Assembly (NCBI GenBank): GCA_903862715.1
Contig: CAIOYY010000057.1
Location: 1-64,000, forward strand
From: an uncultured Alphaproteobacteria bacterium
GTDB taxonomy: Bacteria; Pseudomonadota; Alphaproteobacteria; Micropepsales; Micropepsaceae
Reading direction: 5' to 3'
DNA length: 64,000 nt
This document shows, one piece after another, positions 18,199 to 27,368 of this stretch. The position numbers were made by a program, and so were the translations under genes. Numbering within the stretch: position 1 is the first letter of the stretch; each line of letters begins with the position of its first letter. The notes under the pieces are model-generated. The model made no database searches. It was given only the letters and a program-made list of their open reading frames with translations, and was not told the DNA's origin.

Positions 18199-19344
18199 AT
18201 GACCCTTTCCTGCGATCTCTGCCGCGCCGACGCCGCCGAGCCGATCTATCGGACGCGCGAAAAGTCGTTCACCGTCTTTGTCTGCGCCTGTTGCGGACTT
18301 CTGCAGAGCATTAACCTGGACACGGGTCTTTTTGCCGAACCCTCCCCGGTCCTTGCCTTTCCGCCGGAGAAAGACGCGCGCCCACCCGCGAGCCTTGCGC
18401 TGATCCGCGATCATGCCGATCTCAGTCAAAGACTGAACGTGCTGGATGCCGGGGCAGGACGCGGCGCTTTCGTGCGCGCCTTCCTTGGCGCGGCACCCAA
18501 AGCCGAATTGACCGCCGTGGAACCCGACCAGGGCAAAGCCTGGGCCTGCGCATTCAAGGAGCGCAGCACAGTGGTGACCGCGCGCCTCGAGGATACGAAA
18601 TTCGCCGATGCCAGCTTCGACATCGTGCACTCCCGTTACACGCTGGAATATCTGGCGTCGCCGATGGCGGTGCTTGCCGACCATTGGCGCGTGCTGAAGC
18701 CCGGCGGGCTTCTGGTGATCGAAACCCGCAATCTGCGCGCCATCCGCGAAGACGACATTCTCGAGGAATGGTTCACGCCGAAGCGGCGCTTTCATTTTTC
18801 CGCCGTCACACTGGCGAACATGCTGACCGCGACGGGCTTTATCCTGGCGGATGGTCCCGAGGAGAGCGACGCCGGTACGCTTCTCGTGGCGGCGGTCAAG
18901 CGCCGTGCGCCGAAGCGCATGGCATTGCCGGACCCGCTGGAAGCGCGTTCGGCGCGGGCGTTGGTCTCCGGCTACAAAGCCGTGCGTGAACGCAATCTGG
19001 CGGCGCTTGCCGCGGTCAGCGCAGAGCTGACGCGGCTCGCCCCGCGCGGCGTTGCGCTGTGGGGCGCGGGACGCCTTCTCGATATGCTGGTGCGTCATGG
19101 CGGTCTCGATCCGCAGATCTTCTCGGCGCTGATCGACAGGTCGCCCGTAGCGAAAACGAAACTTCCCTATGGCGAACTTCTATCGGGGCCGGAAATCCTG
19201 AACGAGGCAAGGCCCGGCGTGATCGTGGTGATGTCGGATGCGCAGGCCGGAGAAATTCAGCGCATTGCCGCTGAATGCGCACCCGGCGCGGAAATCATTC
19301 ACTATTCCGATCTCATCTTCCGCGCGCTGGACCGGGCGGCGTAG
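18199..19344 (+). CDS. SAM-dependent methyltransferase with N-terminal zinc-ribbon and C-terminal sugar C-methyltransferase-like domain
   Basis: 381 residues. An N-terminal four-Cys module (CDLCRADAAEPIY and CACCGLLQ) precedes a class I methyltransferase domain (NVLDAGAGRGAFVRAFLG; FDIVHSRYTLEYLA; LKPGGLLVIETRN). The C-terminal part (about 245-380, VALWGAGRLLDMLVRHGGLD, VIVVMSDAQAGEIQRIA) resembles the Rossmann-like tail of NDP-sugar C-methyltransferases. It may methylate a nucleotide-sugar for surface glycans, but no sugar genes flank it. ATG at 18199 chosen because the zinc module begins there. Confidence 0.8.
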   Translation: MTLSCDLCRADAAEPIYRTREKSFTVFVCACCGLLQSINLDTGLFAEPSPVLAFPPEKDARPPASLALIRDHADLSQRLNVLDAGAGRGAFVRAFLGAAPKAELTAVEPDQGKAWACAFKERSTVVTARLEDTKFADASFDIVHSRYTLEYLASPMAVLADHWRVLKPGGLLVIETRNLRAIREDDILEEWFTPKRRFHFSAVTLANMLTATGFILADGPEESDAGTLLVAAVKRRAPKRMALPDPLEARSARALVSGYKAVRERNLAALAAVSAELTRLAPRGVALWGAGRLLDMLVRHGGLDPQIFSALIDRSPVAKTKLPYGELLSGPEILNEARPGVIVVMSDAQAGEIQRIAAECAPGAEIIHYSDLIFRALDRAA

Positions 19345-19434
19345 CGCCATTCAAGGCGCCATATCAGGCTGTCTTGCCAAGGAACGCCTGTAGCGTCATG
19401 ACAGAGGGTACGCCGCAGGCGACGCGGCATATCC

Positions 19435-19851
19435 GTGGACGAGAAAGACGTGGACGACAGATACAAACGCGCGCTGGAGACGGTAGCGAAAATCAACGAA
19501 GCCGGTTCCGACCGCATCGCCGAAGCGATGGGCGAGATCGCACCCGATTTTCACCGGCTGATCATGTCTTTTGCCTATGGCGACATCAATTCGCGGCCGC
19601 AGCTCGATCTGAAATCACGTGAGATCGCAACCATCGCCGCACTGACCGCGATGGGAAATGCGCGCCCGCAACTGGAAGCGCATATCATCGGCGGATTGAA
19701 CACCGGCCTGACGCGTGAAGAGATTGTCGAGATCATCATGCAAATGGCGGTCTATGCGGGGGTTCCCGCCGCGCTGAACGGCTTGATGGCCGCGCGCAAA
19801 GCCTTCCAGGTTCACGACGATGAAAAGAAGACGTCTCAGCCGCGCGGATAG
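19435..19851 (+). CDS. Carboxymuconolactone decarboxylase (CMD) family protein
   Basis: 138 residues, all helical, with LDLKSREIATIAALTAMGNA, LEAHIIGGLNTGLTREEIVE and IIMQMAVYAGVPAALNGLMA, the CMD core. It lacks the CxxC pair of AhpD-type peroxidase partners, so it is more like gamma-carboxymuconolactone decarboxylase itself. No aromatic-degradation genes are nearby, so the substrate is unknown. GTG start at 19435 or 19450. It ends 16 bases inside the convergent esterase gene. Confidence 0.85.
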   Translation: MDEKDVDDRYKRALETVAKINEAGSDRIAEAMGEIAPDFHRLIMSFAYGDINSRPQLDLKSREIATIAALTAMGNARPQLEAHIIGGLNTGLTREEIVEIIMQMAVYAGVPAALNGLMAARKAFQVHDDEKKTSQPRG

Positions 19852-20534
19852 AGCGAGCTGACCGGCAGGCAGGGCGATTTCAATCGCCCGGCAAAAGCCG
19901 CCGCGATCAGAATGCCGCCGATGGCGAGCCCGTCGGGATCGATGCCATGGCCGAGACCGCTGGCCATGCGCCATTGCACCGGAATGCCCACCGCGCCCAA
20001 AGCCGTCGCTGACAGAAACAGCGCCTGCACGGGGATCACCTGATCTTCGTCGCCATGCTGCAGAAAGACGGCGGGGCCGCCTTGCGGAAATTGAGGCAGT
20101 CTCTCGGGCGCGACGACCATGCCGGAATAACCGACAATCGCGGCGGGCGAGATTTTGCGGCGCAAGCCGACATGCAGCGCCATCATCGTGCCCTGGCTGA
20201 AACCGACCAGCGCCAACCGATCATGGCCAAGGCCCAGACGCGCGAGTTCCGCATCGATAAAGGCATCCAGTGCAGGCCCTGCGGCTTCGGTGCCGCGCGT
20301 CGTTTCCTGCGGATCGATGCGGGTCAGCGCGAACCATTGATGGCGGCCGGGCGCCTGGGCGCAGGGCTCGGGCGCATTGGGCGCGACAAAAGCGGCATCG
20401 GGCAGCAGCGCCCGCCACTGTTTGCCGAGCGCGATCAGATCGTTCCCGTCGGCGCCATAGCCATGCAGCAACACCACCAGCTGACGCGCCGGACCATGAG
20501 CGGGATTGAGGCGCGGTCCGTCGATCGGGGGCAT
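19836..20534 (-). CDS. Carboxylesterase / phospholipase family alpha-beta hydrolase
   Basis: 232 residues of the acyl-protein-thioesterase-like family. The N-terminal strand is LVVLLHGYGADGNDLIALG, the nucleophile elbow GFSQGTMMALHVGL (Ser about residue 119), the acid in QHGDEDQVIPV and the His in GLGHGIDPDGLAIG. Cytosolic esterase acting on short acyl esters; substrate unknown. It is convergent with the CMD gene and divergent from gluQ. Confidence 0.9.
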   Translation of the reverse strand: MPPIDGPRLNPAHGPARQLVVLLHGYGADGNDLIALGKQWRALLPDAAFVAPNAPEPCAQAPGRHQWFALTRIDPQETTRGTEAAGPALDAFIDAELARLGLGHDRLALVGFSQGTMMALHVGLRRKISPAAIVGYSGMVVAPERLPQFPQGGPAVFLQHGDEDQVIPVQALFLSATALGAVGIPVQWRMASGLGHGIDPDGLAIGGILIAAAFAGRLKSPCLPVSSLYPRG

Positions 20535-20597
20535 GGAAGAAACCTCGGGTGGGAAACGAGACAGGACAGATTTCGGCCATCGTTATAGTTTCGCTTC

Positions 20598-21467
20598 ATG
20601 ATTGTCACCCGTTTCGCACCGAGCCCCACGGGGCTTCTCCATCTGGGCCATGCCTTTGCCGCGCTCACCGCCTTTCAGACGGCGCGCGAGAAGAGCGGGC
20701 GCTTTCTGTTGCGGATCGAAGATATCGACGTGACGCGTTGCCGCCGGGAATTCGAAACCGCGATCTATGAGGACCTTCGCTGGCTGGGCCTTGTCTGGGA
20801 AGAACCTGTGCGCCGTCAGTCGGCGCATTTCACCGACTACGAAAATGCGTTACGGAAACTTGACGCGATGGGCGTCCTCTATACGTGTTTCTGTACGCGC
20901 AAGGACATCGCCGACGAGATTGCCGGCGCGTCGGCGGCACCGCACCTGACATTACAGGGGCCGGAGGGGCCGCTTTATCCTGGCACCTGCCGGAATTTGA
21001 GCGCGGAGGAACGTAACATCCGTATGGCGCGTGGCGAGCGCTATGCGCTGCGGCTCGATGTGGGACGCGCACATGAAAGCACCGGCATTCTAACCTTCGT
21101 CGAGGAAGGACGCGGCCCCGAGGGCGAGCACGGCTTGCAGACGGTCGAGGCCACGTGTCTCGGCGATGTGGTGCTGGCGCGCAAGGAAATGCCGGCGAGC
21201 TATCATCTCGCGGTCGTGAATGACGACGCCCTTCAGGGCGTTACATGTATCACGCGCGGGGAGGACCTTTTTCACGCCACCCATGTGCAACGCCTGTTGC
21301 AGGCGCTGCTGGGTTTTCCTCAACCTGTCTACGCTCATCACCGGCTGCTCACCGATGAAACGGGCAAGAAATTTTCCAAGCGCGATAAAGCCGTGACGTT
21401 AGCGAAATTGCGCGCGAACGGCGCGACGCCGAACGATATCAAGCGCAGAATAGGATTGGCCGCATGA
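20598..21467 (+). CDS. gluQ: Glutamyl-Q tRNA(Asp) synthetase
   Basis: 289 residues: a GluRS catalytic core without the anticodon-binding domain. The HIGH region is RFAPSPTGLLHLGHAF, zinc-site residues CFCTRKDI and YPGTCR, and the KMSKS-like loop KKFSKRDKAVTLAKL. It attaches glutamate to queuosine in tRNA(Asp). The stop overlaps the next start by 4 bases (ATGA), coupling it to a secreted peptidase with no obvious link. Confidence 0.94.
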   Translation: MIVTRFAPSPTGLLHLGHAFAALTAFQTAREKSGRFLLRIEDIDVTRCRREFETAIYEDLRWLGLVWEEPVRRQSAHFTDYENALRKLDAMGVLYTCFCTRKDIADEIAGASAAPHLTLQGPEGPLYPGTCRNLSAEERNIRMARGERYALRLDVGRAHESTGILTFVEEGRGPEGEHGLQTVEATCLGDVVLARKEMPASYHLAVVNDDALQGVTCITRGEDLFHATHVQRLLQALLGFPQPVYAHHRLLTDETGKKFSKRDKAVTLAKLRANGATPNDIKRRIGLAA

Positions 21468-23251
21468 AGCGATGCGCGATCCTTTGCCTGGCCGCGCTGG
21501 CGCACTTTTTCGCGGCGACCGGTCCCGTCTTTGCTGCCGCTTCGGATGATCTGACGGCGCTGACAATGGCGCGCGACGAAGACATGTTGCGGATTTATCC
21601 GTCTGCTGCGATCTCGCGCGGCGACCGGCGCTATCTCGACCGCTATGAAGAAGACCTGAAGGCTGCGCATCTCGCCAACGGACGCGATCTCAACGAAGCC
21701 TATCGCGCGCGCATTGCCGCCATTCCCCGCGACGGCCTTTCGGAATCAGAACAGATTTCCTACGATATTCTTTCCTGGGAACTGGAGCGCGAACGCATAG
21801 CGTTCGATGAGGGTTTTGCGGGGATCGAACAGATGCTGCCGCTCGATCACATTTACGGGCGGCATCTGGCTTTTGCCCGCGACATGCAATGGGCCAGCGC
21901 CTACCCCTTCAATACGGTCGAAGATTATGAGCGCGCCATCGCCAGGATGGGCGGCTTCGCGCGCTGGATCGATCGGGCCATCGCGAACATGCGCGAAGGC
22001 GCGGCACGAGGCATCACACTGCCGCGCCTTGTGACGGCCCATCTTGTGGAGCAGCTGCGCCCGCTGGCCGAAAGAAGCGCGGTGGATAGCGGGTTTCTGG
22101 GCCCCGTTACGAACATGCCCTCGGAAATCCCCGAGTCCGAGCGCGCGCGGGTCGGTGAAAACTATGCGCGCGCCGTTTCGGAGGTGGTGCTGCCCGCCTA
22201 TCGGCGGCTCGGCGACTTTCTTGCGGGTGACTATTCGGCGGCTTCACGCGAGAGCATCGGATTATGGGCGCTGCCGGGCGGACGGGCTTTCTATCTGTAC
22301 AAGATAAAAGAAGAGACGACTCTTTCGCTGTCGCCGGAGGAAATCCACGCCATTGGACTTGGCGAGATTGCCCGGATCGAAAGGGAAAAGGCACGGCTTG
22401 TCGCCAGCCTTGGATTTACCGGCACGGTGGACGAGTTCCAGACGGCGTTACGGAACGACCCGCGGTTTCGTTTTGCGAGCGCGGACGCGATGAAGGCCGA
22501 GTTCGAACGTGTGCGAAGCGTGGTGGAAGATCGCCTTCCGGATTTATTCGGACGGCTGCCGAGAACGGACCTGGAATTTCGTTTCGTTGAGGACTTCGCC
22601 GCCCCTTTCGGCGCGGCGGCGTATTACACCATGCCGTCATTTGATGGCGCGCGTCCCGGAATTGTTTATCTGAATACCTATGACTTGCCCTCGCGTCCCG
22701 GTTACGCGACCGATGCACTGGAGCTGCATGAGGGCGTTCCAGGCCATCATCTGGCGCTGTCGCTGCAGATCGAGAACAATACCCTTCCTGGTTTTCGCCG
22801 CTTCCGTGATGAAACCGCGTTTCACGAAGGCTGGGCGCTCTATGCCGAAACGCTGGGAGACGATCTCGGGCTTTACACCGATCCCTATCGCGCCTTCGGA
22901 CGGCTTTCCTTCGATGCCTGGCGCGCGAGCCGCCTTGTGATCGATACCGGAATTCACTGGTATGGCTGGTCGCGCGACGACGCCCTTACCTATCTTCGTG
23001 CGCACACCGCGCTGACCGAGACCGACGCCGTTGCGGAGGTCGAGCGGTACATCGCGCTGCCCGCACAGGCCCTGAGTTATAAACTGGGCCAGAGGGTCTT
23101 TCTGGATATACGGGCGCGTGCGGAGAACGCATTGCAGGAACGCTTCGATATCGGGCGCTTTCACGACGCGTTGCTCATGGAGGGGGCGATGCCACTTCCC
23201 CTGCTGGACGCCAGAATGACGCGCTGGATCGCGCGCGAACAGGCTCCATAG
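21464..23251 (+). CDS. Secreted DUF885-family metallopeptidase-like protein
   Basis: 595 residues with a signal peptide (MKRCAILCLAALAHFFAATG). The DUF885 signatures are the zinc-type helix ALELHEGVPGHHLALSL (about residues 420-436), RDETAFHEGWALYAETLGD about 25 residues later, and the ending YIALPAQALSYKLGQRVF. Family members are thought to be zinc peptidases acting in the periplasm. The HEx3GHH layout with a downstream Glu (FHEGWA) is intact. Confidence 0.9.
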   Translation: MKRCAILCLAALAHFFAATGPVFAAASDDLTALTMARDEDMLRIYPSAAISRGDRRYLDRYEEDLKAAHLANGRDLNEAYRARIAAIPRDGLSESEQISYDILSWELERERIAFDEGFAGIEQMLPLDHIYGRHLAFARDMQWASAYPFNTVEDYERAIARMGGFARWIDRAIANMREGAARGITLPRLVTAHLVEQLRPLAERSAVDSGFLGPVTNMPSEIPESERARVGENYARAVSEVVLPAYRRLGDFLAGDYSAASRESIGLWALPGGRAFYLYKIKEETTLSLSPEEIHAIGLGEIARIEREKARLVASLGFTGTVDEFQTALRNDPRFRFASADAMKAEFERVRSVVEDRLPDLFGRLPRTDLEFRFVEDFAAPFGAAAYYTMPSFDGARPGIVYLNTYDLPSRPGYATDALELHEGVPGHHLALSLQIENNTLPGFRRFRDETAFHEGWALYAETLGDDLGLYTDPYRAFGRLSFDAWRASRLVIDTGIHWYGWSRDDALTYLRAHTALTETDAVAEVERYIALPAQALSYKLGQRVFLDIRARAENALQERFDIGRFHDALLMEGAMPLPLLDARMTRWIAREQAP

Positions 23252-23296
23252 GCCAGCCGATTGCCAACATGCCGCAGGGCGGTTCAAAATACGAAA

Positions 23297-23617
23297 ATGA
23301 CGACTCATCCACTCGACCGGCTGTTTGCCACCATCGCCTCCCGCAAGGGCGCCGATCCCTCGTCCTCCTATACGGCGAAGCTGCTTGCCAAGGGCGAACT
23401 TCATTGCGCCAAGAAGATGGGCGAGGAAGCGGTGGAGACAGCGCTGGCGGCCGTTGGACAGGATAAGACCGCGCTGACCGCCGAGTCCGCCGATCTGCTT
23501 TATCATCTGATGGTGTTGTGGACAGCCTGCGACGTCACGCCCGAGGATGTGTATGCGGTGCTTACTTCACGCGAGAGCCGTTCGGGTCTTGAGGAAAAAG
23601 CCTCCCGTAAAGGCTGA
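23297..23617 (+). CDS. hisE: Phosphoribosyl-ATP pyrophosphatase
   Basis: 106 residues of the MazG-like all-alpha fold: PLDRLFATIASRKGADPSSS, KKMGEEAVETALAA with metal-binding acidic residues, and ESADLLYHLMVLW. Second step of histidine synthesis. It stands apart from other his genes; nothing in the window belongs to that pathway. Start ATG at 23297; an earlier in-frame start at 23261 lacks a ribosome site. Confidence 0.95.
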   Translation: MTTHPLDRLFATIASRKGADPSSSYTAKLLAKGELHCAKKMGEEAVETALAAVGQDKTALTAESADLLYHLMVLWTACDVTPEDVYAVLTSRESRSGLEEKASRKG

Positions 23618-23746
23618 GCCTTAAACAGGCATCCCCTCTTCGGTATCGTGATGACGCCGAATGCGCGCCGAGGCGCGTTGATCCACGCATAAATCCCGCA
23701 TAACGGAATTTACGTTGCGCGCGCCGCTGCAGCAGCGATCGCGGCC

Positions 23747-24160
23747 TTAAGGGACGATGTCGTCCCCTTCAGCCAGCGAGCGCACGAGATCGAGAATCTT
23801 GCGACGGACCTTCACGTCCTTCACACGCATAAAGGCCAAGCTTAGCTGGATGCCTTCGCCGGAGGACATGAATTCCATAACCGGGGGAGGTTCCTTTGCT
23901 TCCGCAAAGCCAGACGCTGCATCACTCGTCGTGGTGAGGTCTTCATAGAAGAAGCTCACCGGCACGCCGAGAATGCCGCCGATCTCGAAGAGACGGCCGG
24001 CACCGATGCGATTAACGCCTTTCTCGTATTTCTGCACTTGCTGAAATGTCAGACCCAGTAGCTCCCCCAAGCGCTCCTGGCTCATCCCAATCAGCATACG
24101 GAGCAAACGAACGCGATGTCCGACATGCGCATCTATTGGGTTTGCCTGCTTCTTCGGCAC
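23747..24160 (-). CDS. XRE-family transcription regulator (PraR/SinR-like)
   Basis: 137 residues from a GTG at 24160. The helix-turn-helix at about 14-70 reads VGHRVRLLRMLIGMSQERLG, then LTFQQVQKYEKGVNRIGAGR, the signature of the rhizobial PraR-type regulators. The C-terminal part (about 95-137) has VKVRRKILDLVRSLAEGDD. It ends the lnt cluster, the position where such a regulator sits in many alphaproteobacteria. An ATG at 24193 is possible but adds residues not usual in the family. Targets unknown. Confidence 0.88.
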   Translation of the reverse strand: MPKKQANPIDAHVGHRVRLLRMLIGMSQERLGELLGLTFQQVQKYEKGVNRIGAGRLFEIGGILGVPVSFFYEDLTTTSDAASGFAEAKEPPPVMEFMSSGEGIQLSLAFMRVKDVKVRRKILDLVRSLAEGDDIVP

Positions 24161-24235
24161 GGCCCCATATTTCCTTTCTTCCACGCAACACAATTTCGAT
24201 GAATAACGGATAGAAAGCCGCCGCGAACGCTGAGG

Positions 24236-25816
24236 TCAAGCCCGATTCACCCGATGCGGAAGGAATGCCGCACCAAGCGTGAGGAACACAAGCACAAAGA
24301 ATATGATCTCTCCGAAGCGTGCATAGAGCGTGGGCGGCAATGCAACGGGAAGCGGACCATCGAGCATGCCGCGTTCACCGAGTTCCAAACGATTGCGAAT
24401 GCGTCCATAGCTATCGACAATGACGGAAATTCCGGCATTCGCTGCCCGCGCAATGGGCAAACCTTCCTCGATAGCACGTACACGCACGATCAAAAGATGT
24501 TGAAGCGGCCCTGCATTGGGACCGAACCATGTATCGTCTGTAAGGTTGATTAACCAACCAGGCCGCGGTGTTCCGGTCACCGCATGCGGGAAGACGACCT
24601 CATAACAAATCAGCGGCGTGACAGGCGGGGCACCGGGCACGGCAAACGTCTGCGGCCCCGGACCTTCGCTGAAACCCGATACGCCACCGGCGATTTGCGT
24701 TAGACCCCATGACTGTAAGGTACGTTCGAGCGGCAGATATTCACCGAACGGAACCAAATGAAATTTGTCCGAGCCCGCGAGCAGCGTGCCATCGCGGAAC
24801 ATATAGAACGAATTGAAATAGGCGCGGGCCGTCGCGTCCTGGGTGATTTTGACCGCACCCGTGAGCAATACGCGCCCCTGCGCCGAAACCCCTGAAATAA
24901 TTTCCTGGCCTTCGAGGTCTATCCGCTGCTGGCCATCGCTCTCGCCGATAAGACCGAAAACGGGAACCGCCGCTTCCGGCCAGATGATATGCGTCGGCGC
25001 CACATCGGCGGGCGCGGTGCTGAGATCGACAAGGCGTTGCCAGTTCTGCGCGCGCAATGCCGGGTCGTATTTTTCACGCTGCGATGTTGCGGGCTGCACG
25101 ATGCGCAATTGCACGTTCGGAACGGTTGCGTCATCGGCACCGGAAAGACGCGCTGCGCCGCTGCTCCAGAAAATGAGGAACAGGACGACCATGGCGAGCG
25201 GCAGTGTACGCACGCGTTCGCGTGGCAGCAGAAGAACGAGCGAAGCCCCGAGAAGAAGCGTCAGCAGTGAGAGACCGTAAACGCCGATCAAGGATGTGGT
25301 TTGCAGCAGCGCCGAGGAGATGCCCCAGCCATAACCAGGTATATTCCAGGGAAAACCGGTGAGGATATTTCCGCGCAGCCATTCGGTCAGTGCAAATGAA
25401 AACGTAAACCAGTACACGCGCTGTGGACCGGCGCGCCGAAGCGCCACATAGAGCATCGCCGCGAAGGCAAAGAAGAAAGCGAGACCTGCAGGGAAGAGCA
25501 CGATGGCGAACGGCATCTGCCAGGCATGCGCTTCGGCATTCACGAGAAAGGCATAACCGATCCAGTGCAGACCGACGAAGAAGAGACCGAATCCATATCC
25601 CCATCCGATGGCGGCGGCATGGCGTAAGGGACGCGGTTCTTCCGCCGCGCCGTCGAGCAGCAGCAGCAGAACGGGGTACCCGGCAACAAGCAGCGGAAAA
25701 AGATAGAACGGCGGAAAGCCAAGCGCGCCCAGCGCGCCGACAAGGATGGAGAGCCCAAGCCGCCGCCAGCCGCGCAACGCCCGTAACCGATCGGCAAACC
25801 GTTGCAGGGGAGCCAA
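24236..25816 (-). CDS. lnt: Apolipoprotein N-acyltransferase
   Basis: 526 residues: six or more membrane helices in the first 200 residues, then a nitrilase domain with the catalytic Glu in IWPEAAVPVFG (about 278), Lys in GSDKFHLVPFGEYLP (about 349) and Cys in PLICYEVVFP (about 402), and a final membrane helix. It adds the third acyl chain to lipoproteins in the inner membrane. Follows corC on the same strand, the ybeY-corC-lnt order also seen in E. coli. Confidence 0.96.
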   Translation of the reverse strand: MAPLQRFADRLRALRGWRRLGLSILVGALGALGFPPFYLFPLLVAGYPVLLLLLDGAAEEPRPLRHAAAIGWGYGFGLFFVGLHWIGYAFLVNAEAHAWQMPFAIVLFPAGLAFFFAFAAMLYVALRRAGPQRVYWFTFSFALTEWLRGNILTGFPWNIPGYGWGISSALLQTTSLIGVYGLSLLTLLLGASLVLLLPRERVRTLPLAMVVLFLIFWSSGAARLSGADDATVPNVQLRIVQPATSQREKYDPALRAQNWQRLVDLSTAPADVAPTHIIWPEAAVPVFGLIGESDGQQRIDLEGQEIISGVSAQGRVLLTGAVKITQDATARAYFNSFYMFRDGTLLAGSDKFHLVPFGEYLPLERTLQSWGLTQIAGGVSGFSEGPGPQTFAVPGAPPVTPLICYEVVFPHAVTGTPRPGWLINLTDDTWFGPNAGPLQHLLIVRVRAIEEGLPIARAANAGISVIVDSYGRIRNRLELGERGMLDGPLPVALPPTLYARFGEIIFFVLVFLTLGAAFLPHRVNRA

Positions 25817-25833
25817 GATGCTTTTTTCCGAAT

Positions 25834-26811
25834 TTAGCTCGCGGCGGAAACGCGCGCGGCTTGTGTGGGACGAATACGAAGCCGTTTTACGCGCCGGGCG
25901 TCGGCTTCCAGCACTTCAAATTCATAGCCTTGCGGATGGACGATGATTTCGCCACGCGCAGGAACGCGGCCCAGCTCGGCGAAGACGAGTCCGCCGAGCG
26001 TATCGACATCCTCGTCGGTTTCTTCGTCGGACAGATCGATGCCGGTTTTTTCCTTGAAGTCGTCGAGATCGGCCCGCGCATCGGCATCAAAACTGCCATC
26101 GCCCTTGTCGATGATCTGCGGTTCTTCATCGACGTCATGTTCGTCGTCGATATCGCCGACGATTTCCTCGACCAGATCCTCGATCGAAGCGAGCCCATCG
26201 GTGCCGCCATATTCGTCGATGACGAGGGCGAGATGGATATGGCTGGCCTGCATCTTGAGAAGAAGGTCGAGCACCGGCATAGCGGCGGGAACATAGAGAA
26301 CATCGCGTTTGATCTTGGTCAGTGGCGCCTGCTGCCAGCGCATGCCGCCTTGGCCATCCACCTCCAGAAGCGCGAGCACATCCTTGATATGGACCATGCC
26401 GAGTGGATCATCGAGCGTTTCGCGATAAATCGGAAGACGCGAATGCTGCGCTTCGCGGAAGAGATCGAGCACGTCGTGCAATGAGGTGTTTTCCTCGACC
26501 GCGATGATGTCGGCGCGCGGTACCATGACATCCTCGACGCGCAATTCGCCGAATTTCAGGAGATTGGCCAGCATCATCCGCTCCTGCGAGCTGATGTCCT
26601 GGGTCTGACGCGCGCTTTCCTCGATCACTTCTTCGAGGCTTTCGCGGATGGGAGACGAACCGCGCAGCTGGCGCAGCGCCTGAGCGAGGCGCGAGCCGAT
26701 TTCGCTCAGAAGCGGACGCGGAGCGGATACGCCCTGCGCGCGCGACGAGGCGGCTTGTTCGGAAGCTTCTGGCGCGGAGGAGGGAACGGCGGGGGAGTCG
26801 GAGGCGGCCAT
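25834..26811 (-). CDS. corC: CorC/TlyC-type CBS-domain protein
   Basis: 325 residues without membrane segments. ANLLKFGELRVEDVMVPRAD opens the first CBS domain, FREAQHSRLPIYRETLDDPL and GMVHIKDVL follow, and the second CBS domain contains HLALVIDEYGGTDGLASIED and LVEEIVGDIDDEHD. The C-terminal CorC_HlyC domain includes TLGGLVFAELGRVPARGE. Members are linked to Mg/Co efflux or lipoprotein processing. There is no DUF21 membrane domain, as in E. coli YbeX. Confidence 0.92.
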   Translation of the reverse strand: MAASDSPAVPSSAPEASEQAASSRAQGVSAPRPLLSEIGSRLAQALRQLRGSSPIRESLEEVIEESARQTQDISSQERMMLANLLKFGELRVEDVMVPRADIIAVEENTSLHDVLDLFREAQHSRLPIYRETLDDPLGMVHIKDVLALLEVDGQGGMRWQQAPLTKIKRDVLYVPAAMPVLDLLLKMQASHIHLALVIDEYGGTDGLASIEDLVEEIVGDIDDEHDVDEEPQIIDKGDGSFDADARADLDDFKEKTGIDLSDEETDEDVDTLGGLVFAELGRVPARGEIIVHPQGYEFEVLEADARRVKRLRIRPTQAARVSAAS

Positions 26812-26819
26812 GGCGGATA

Positions 26820-27368
26820 TTAGGCTGCTTTGCCCGGCAGCGCATAGAGCGTTGCGCGATAGGGATCTTTGAGACCGAGAAGACCCAGTATCTGGGTTTC
26901 CAGCCCTTCCATTACCAGAGCATCGGCCTCGATTTCATGGTCATACCCCAGAAGGTGCAGGACGCCGTGCGCGGCCAGGTGGGCGGCATGGGCCTTGATC
27001 CGCTTCTTCTGGGCCCGCGCCTCACGGGCGACGACGCCATAGGCTATGGCGATATCGCCGAGATAGGTGGGGTCGGGCGACGGAAACGACAGGACGTTGG
27101 TTACTTTCGGTTTACCGCGAAACCGTGTGTTGAGCGCCTTCAGCCTCGCGTCACCGGTAAGAAGAATCGTGAGACCCGCTTTGGGGGCATTGGTGCGTTT
27201 CAACGCCATGCGGGCGGCACGACGCACGAGCTGCAGCGTTTCGGGATTGCGGCGCCATTGCGGATCGTCGACGGTGATGACGATAGGCGGCGCTTTTCTG
27301 CGGGCCGGGTCTTTCGCTGGCGGCGCAGCTTTGGCTTTATTTGCCACGGCCGCGCTTCGCTTTTTCAT
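26820..27368 (-). CDS. ybeY: Endoribonuclease YbeY
   Basis: 182 residues. The zinc motif HxxxHxxxxxH is present as HGVLHLLGYDH (about residues 133-143), with TNVLSFPSP and LGDIAIAYGVV before it. A lysine/alanine-rich N-terminal tail precedes the domain. It processes 16S rRNA 3' ends and aids ribosome quality control. The proposed ATG at 27368 overlaps phoH by 32 bases; a GTG at 27347 would reduce this to 11. phoH-ybeY pairing is near universal. Confidence 0.95.
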   Translation of the reverse strand: MKKRSAAVANKAKAAPPAKDPARRKAPPIVITVDDPQWRRNPETLQLVRRAARMALKRTNAPKAGLTILLTGDARLKALNTRFRGKPKVTNVLSFPSPDPTYLGDIAIAYGVVAREARAQKKRIKAHAAHLAAHGVLHLLGYDHEIEADALVMEGLETQILGLLGLKDPYRATLYALPGKAA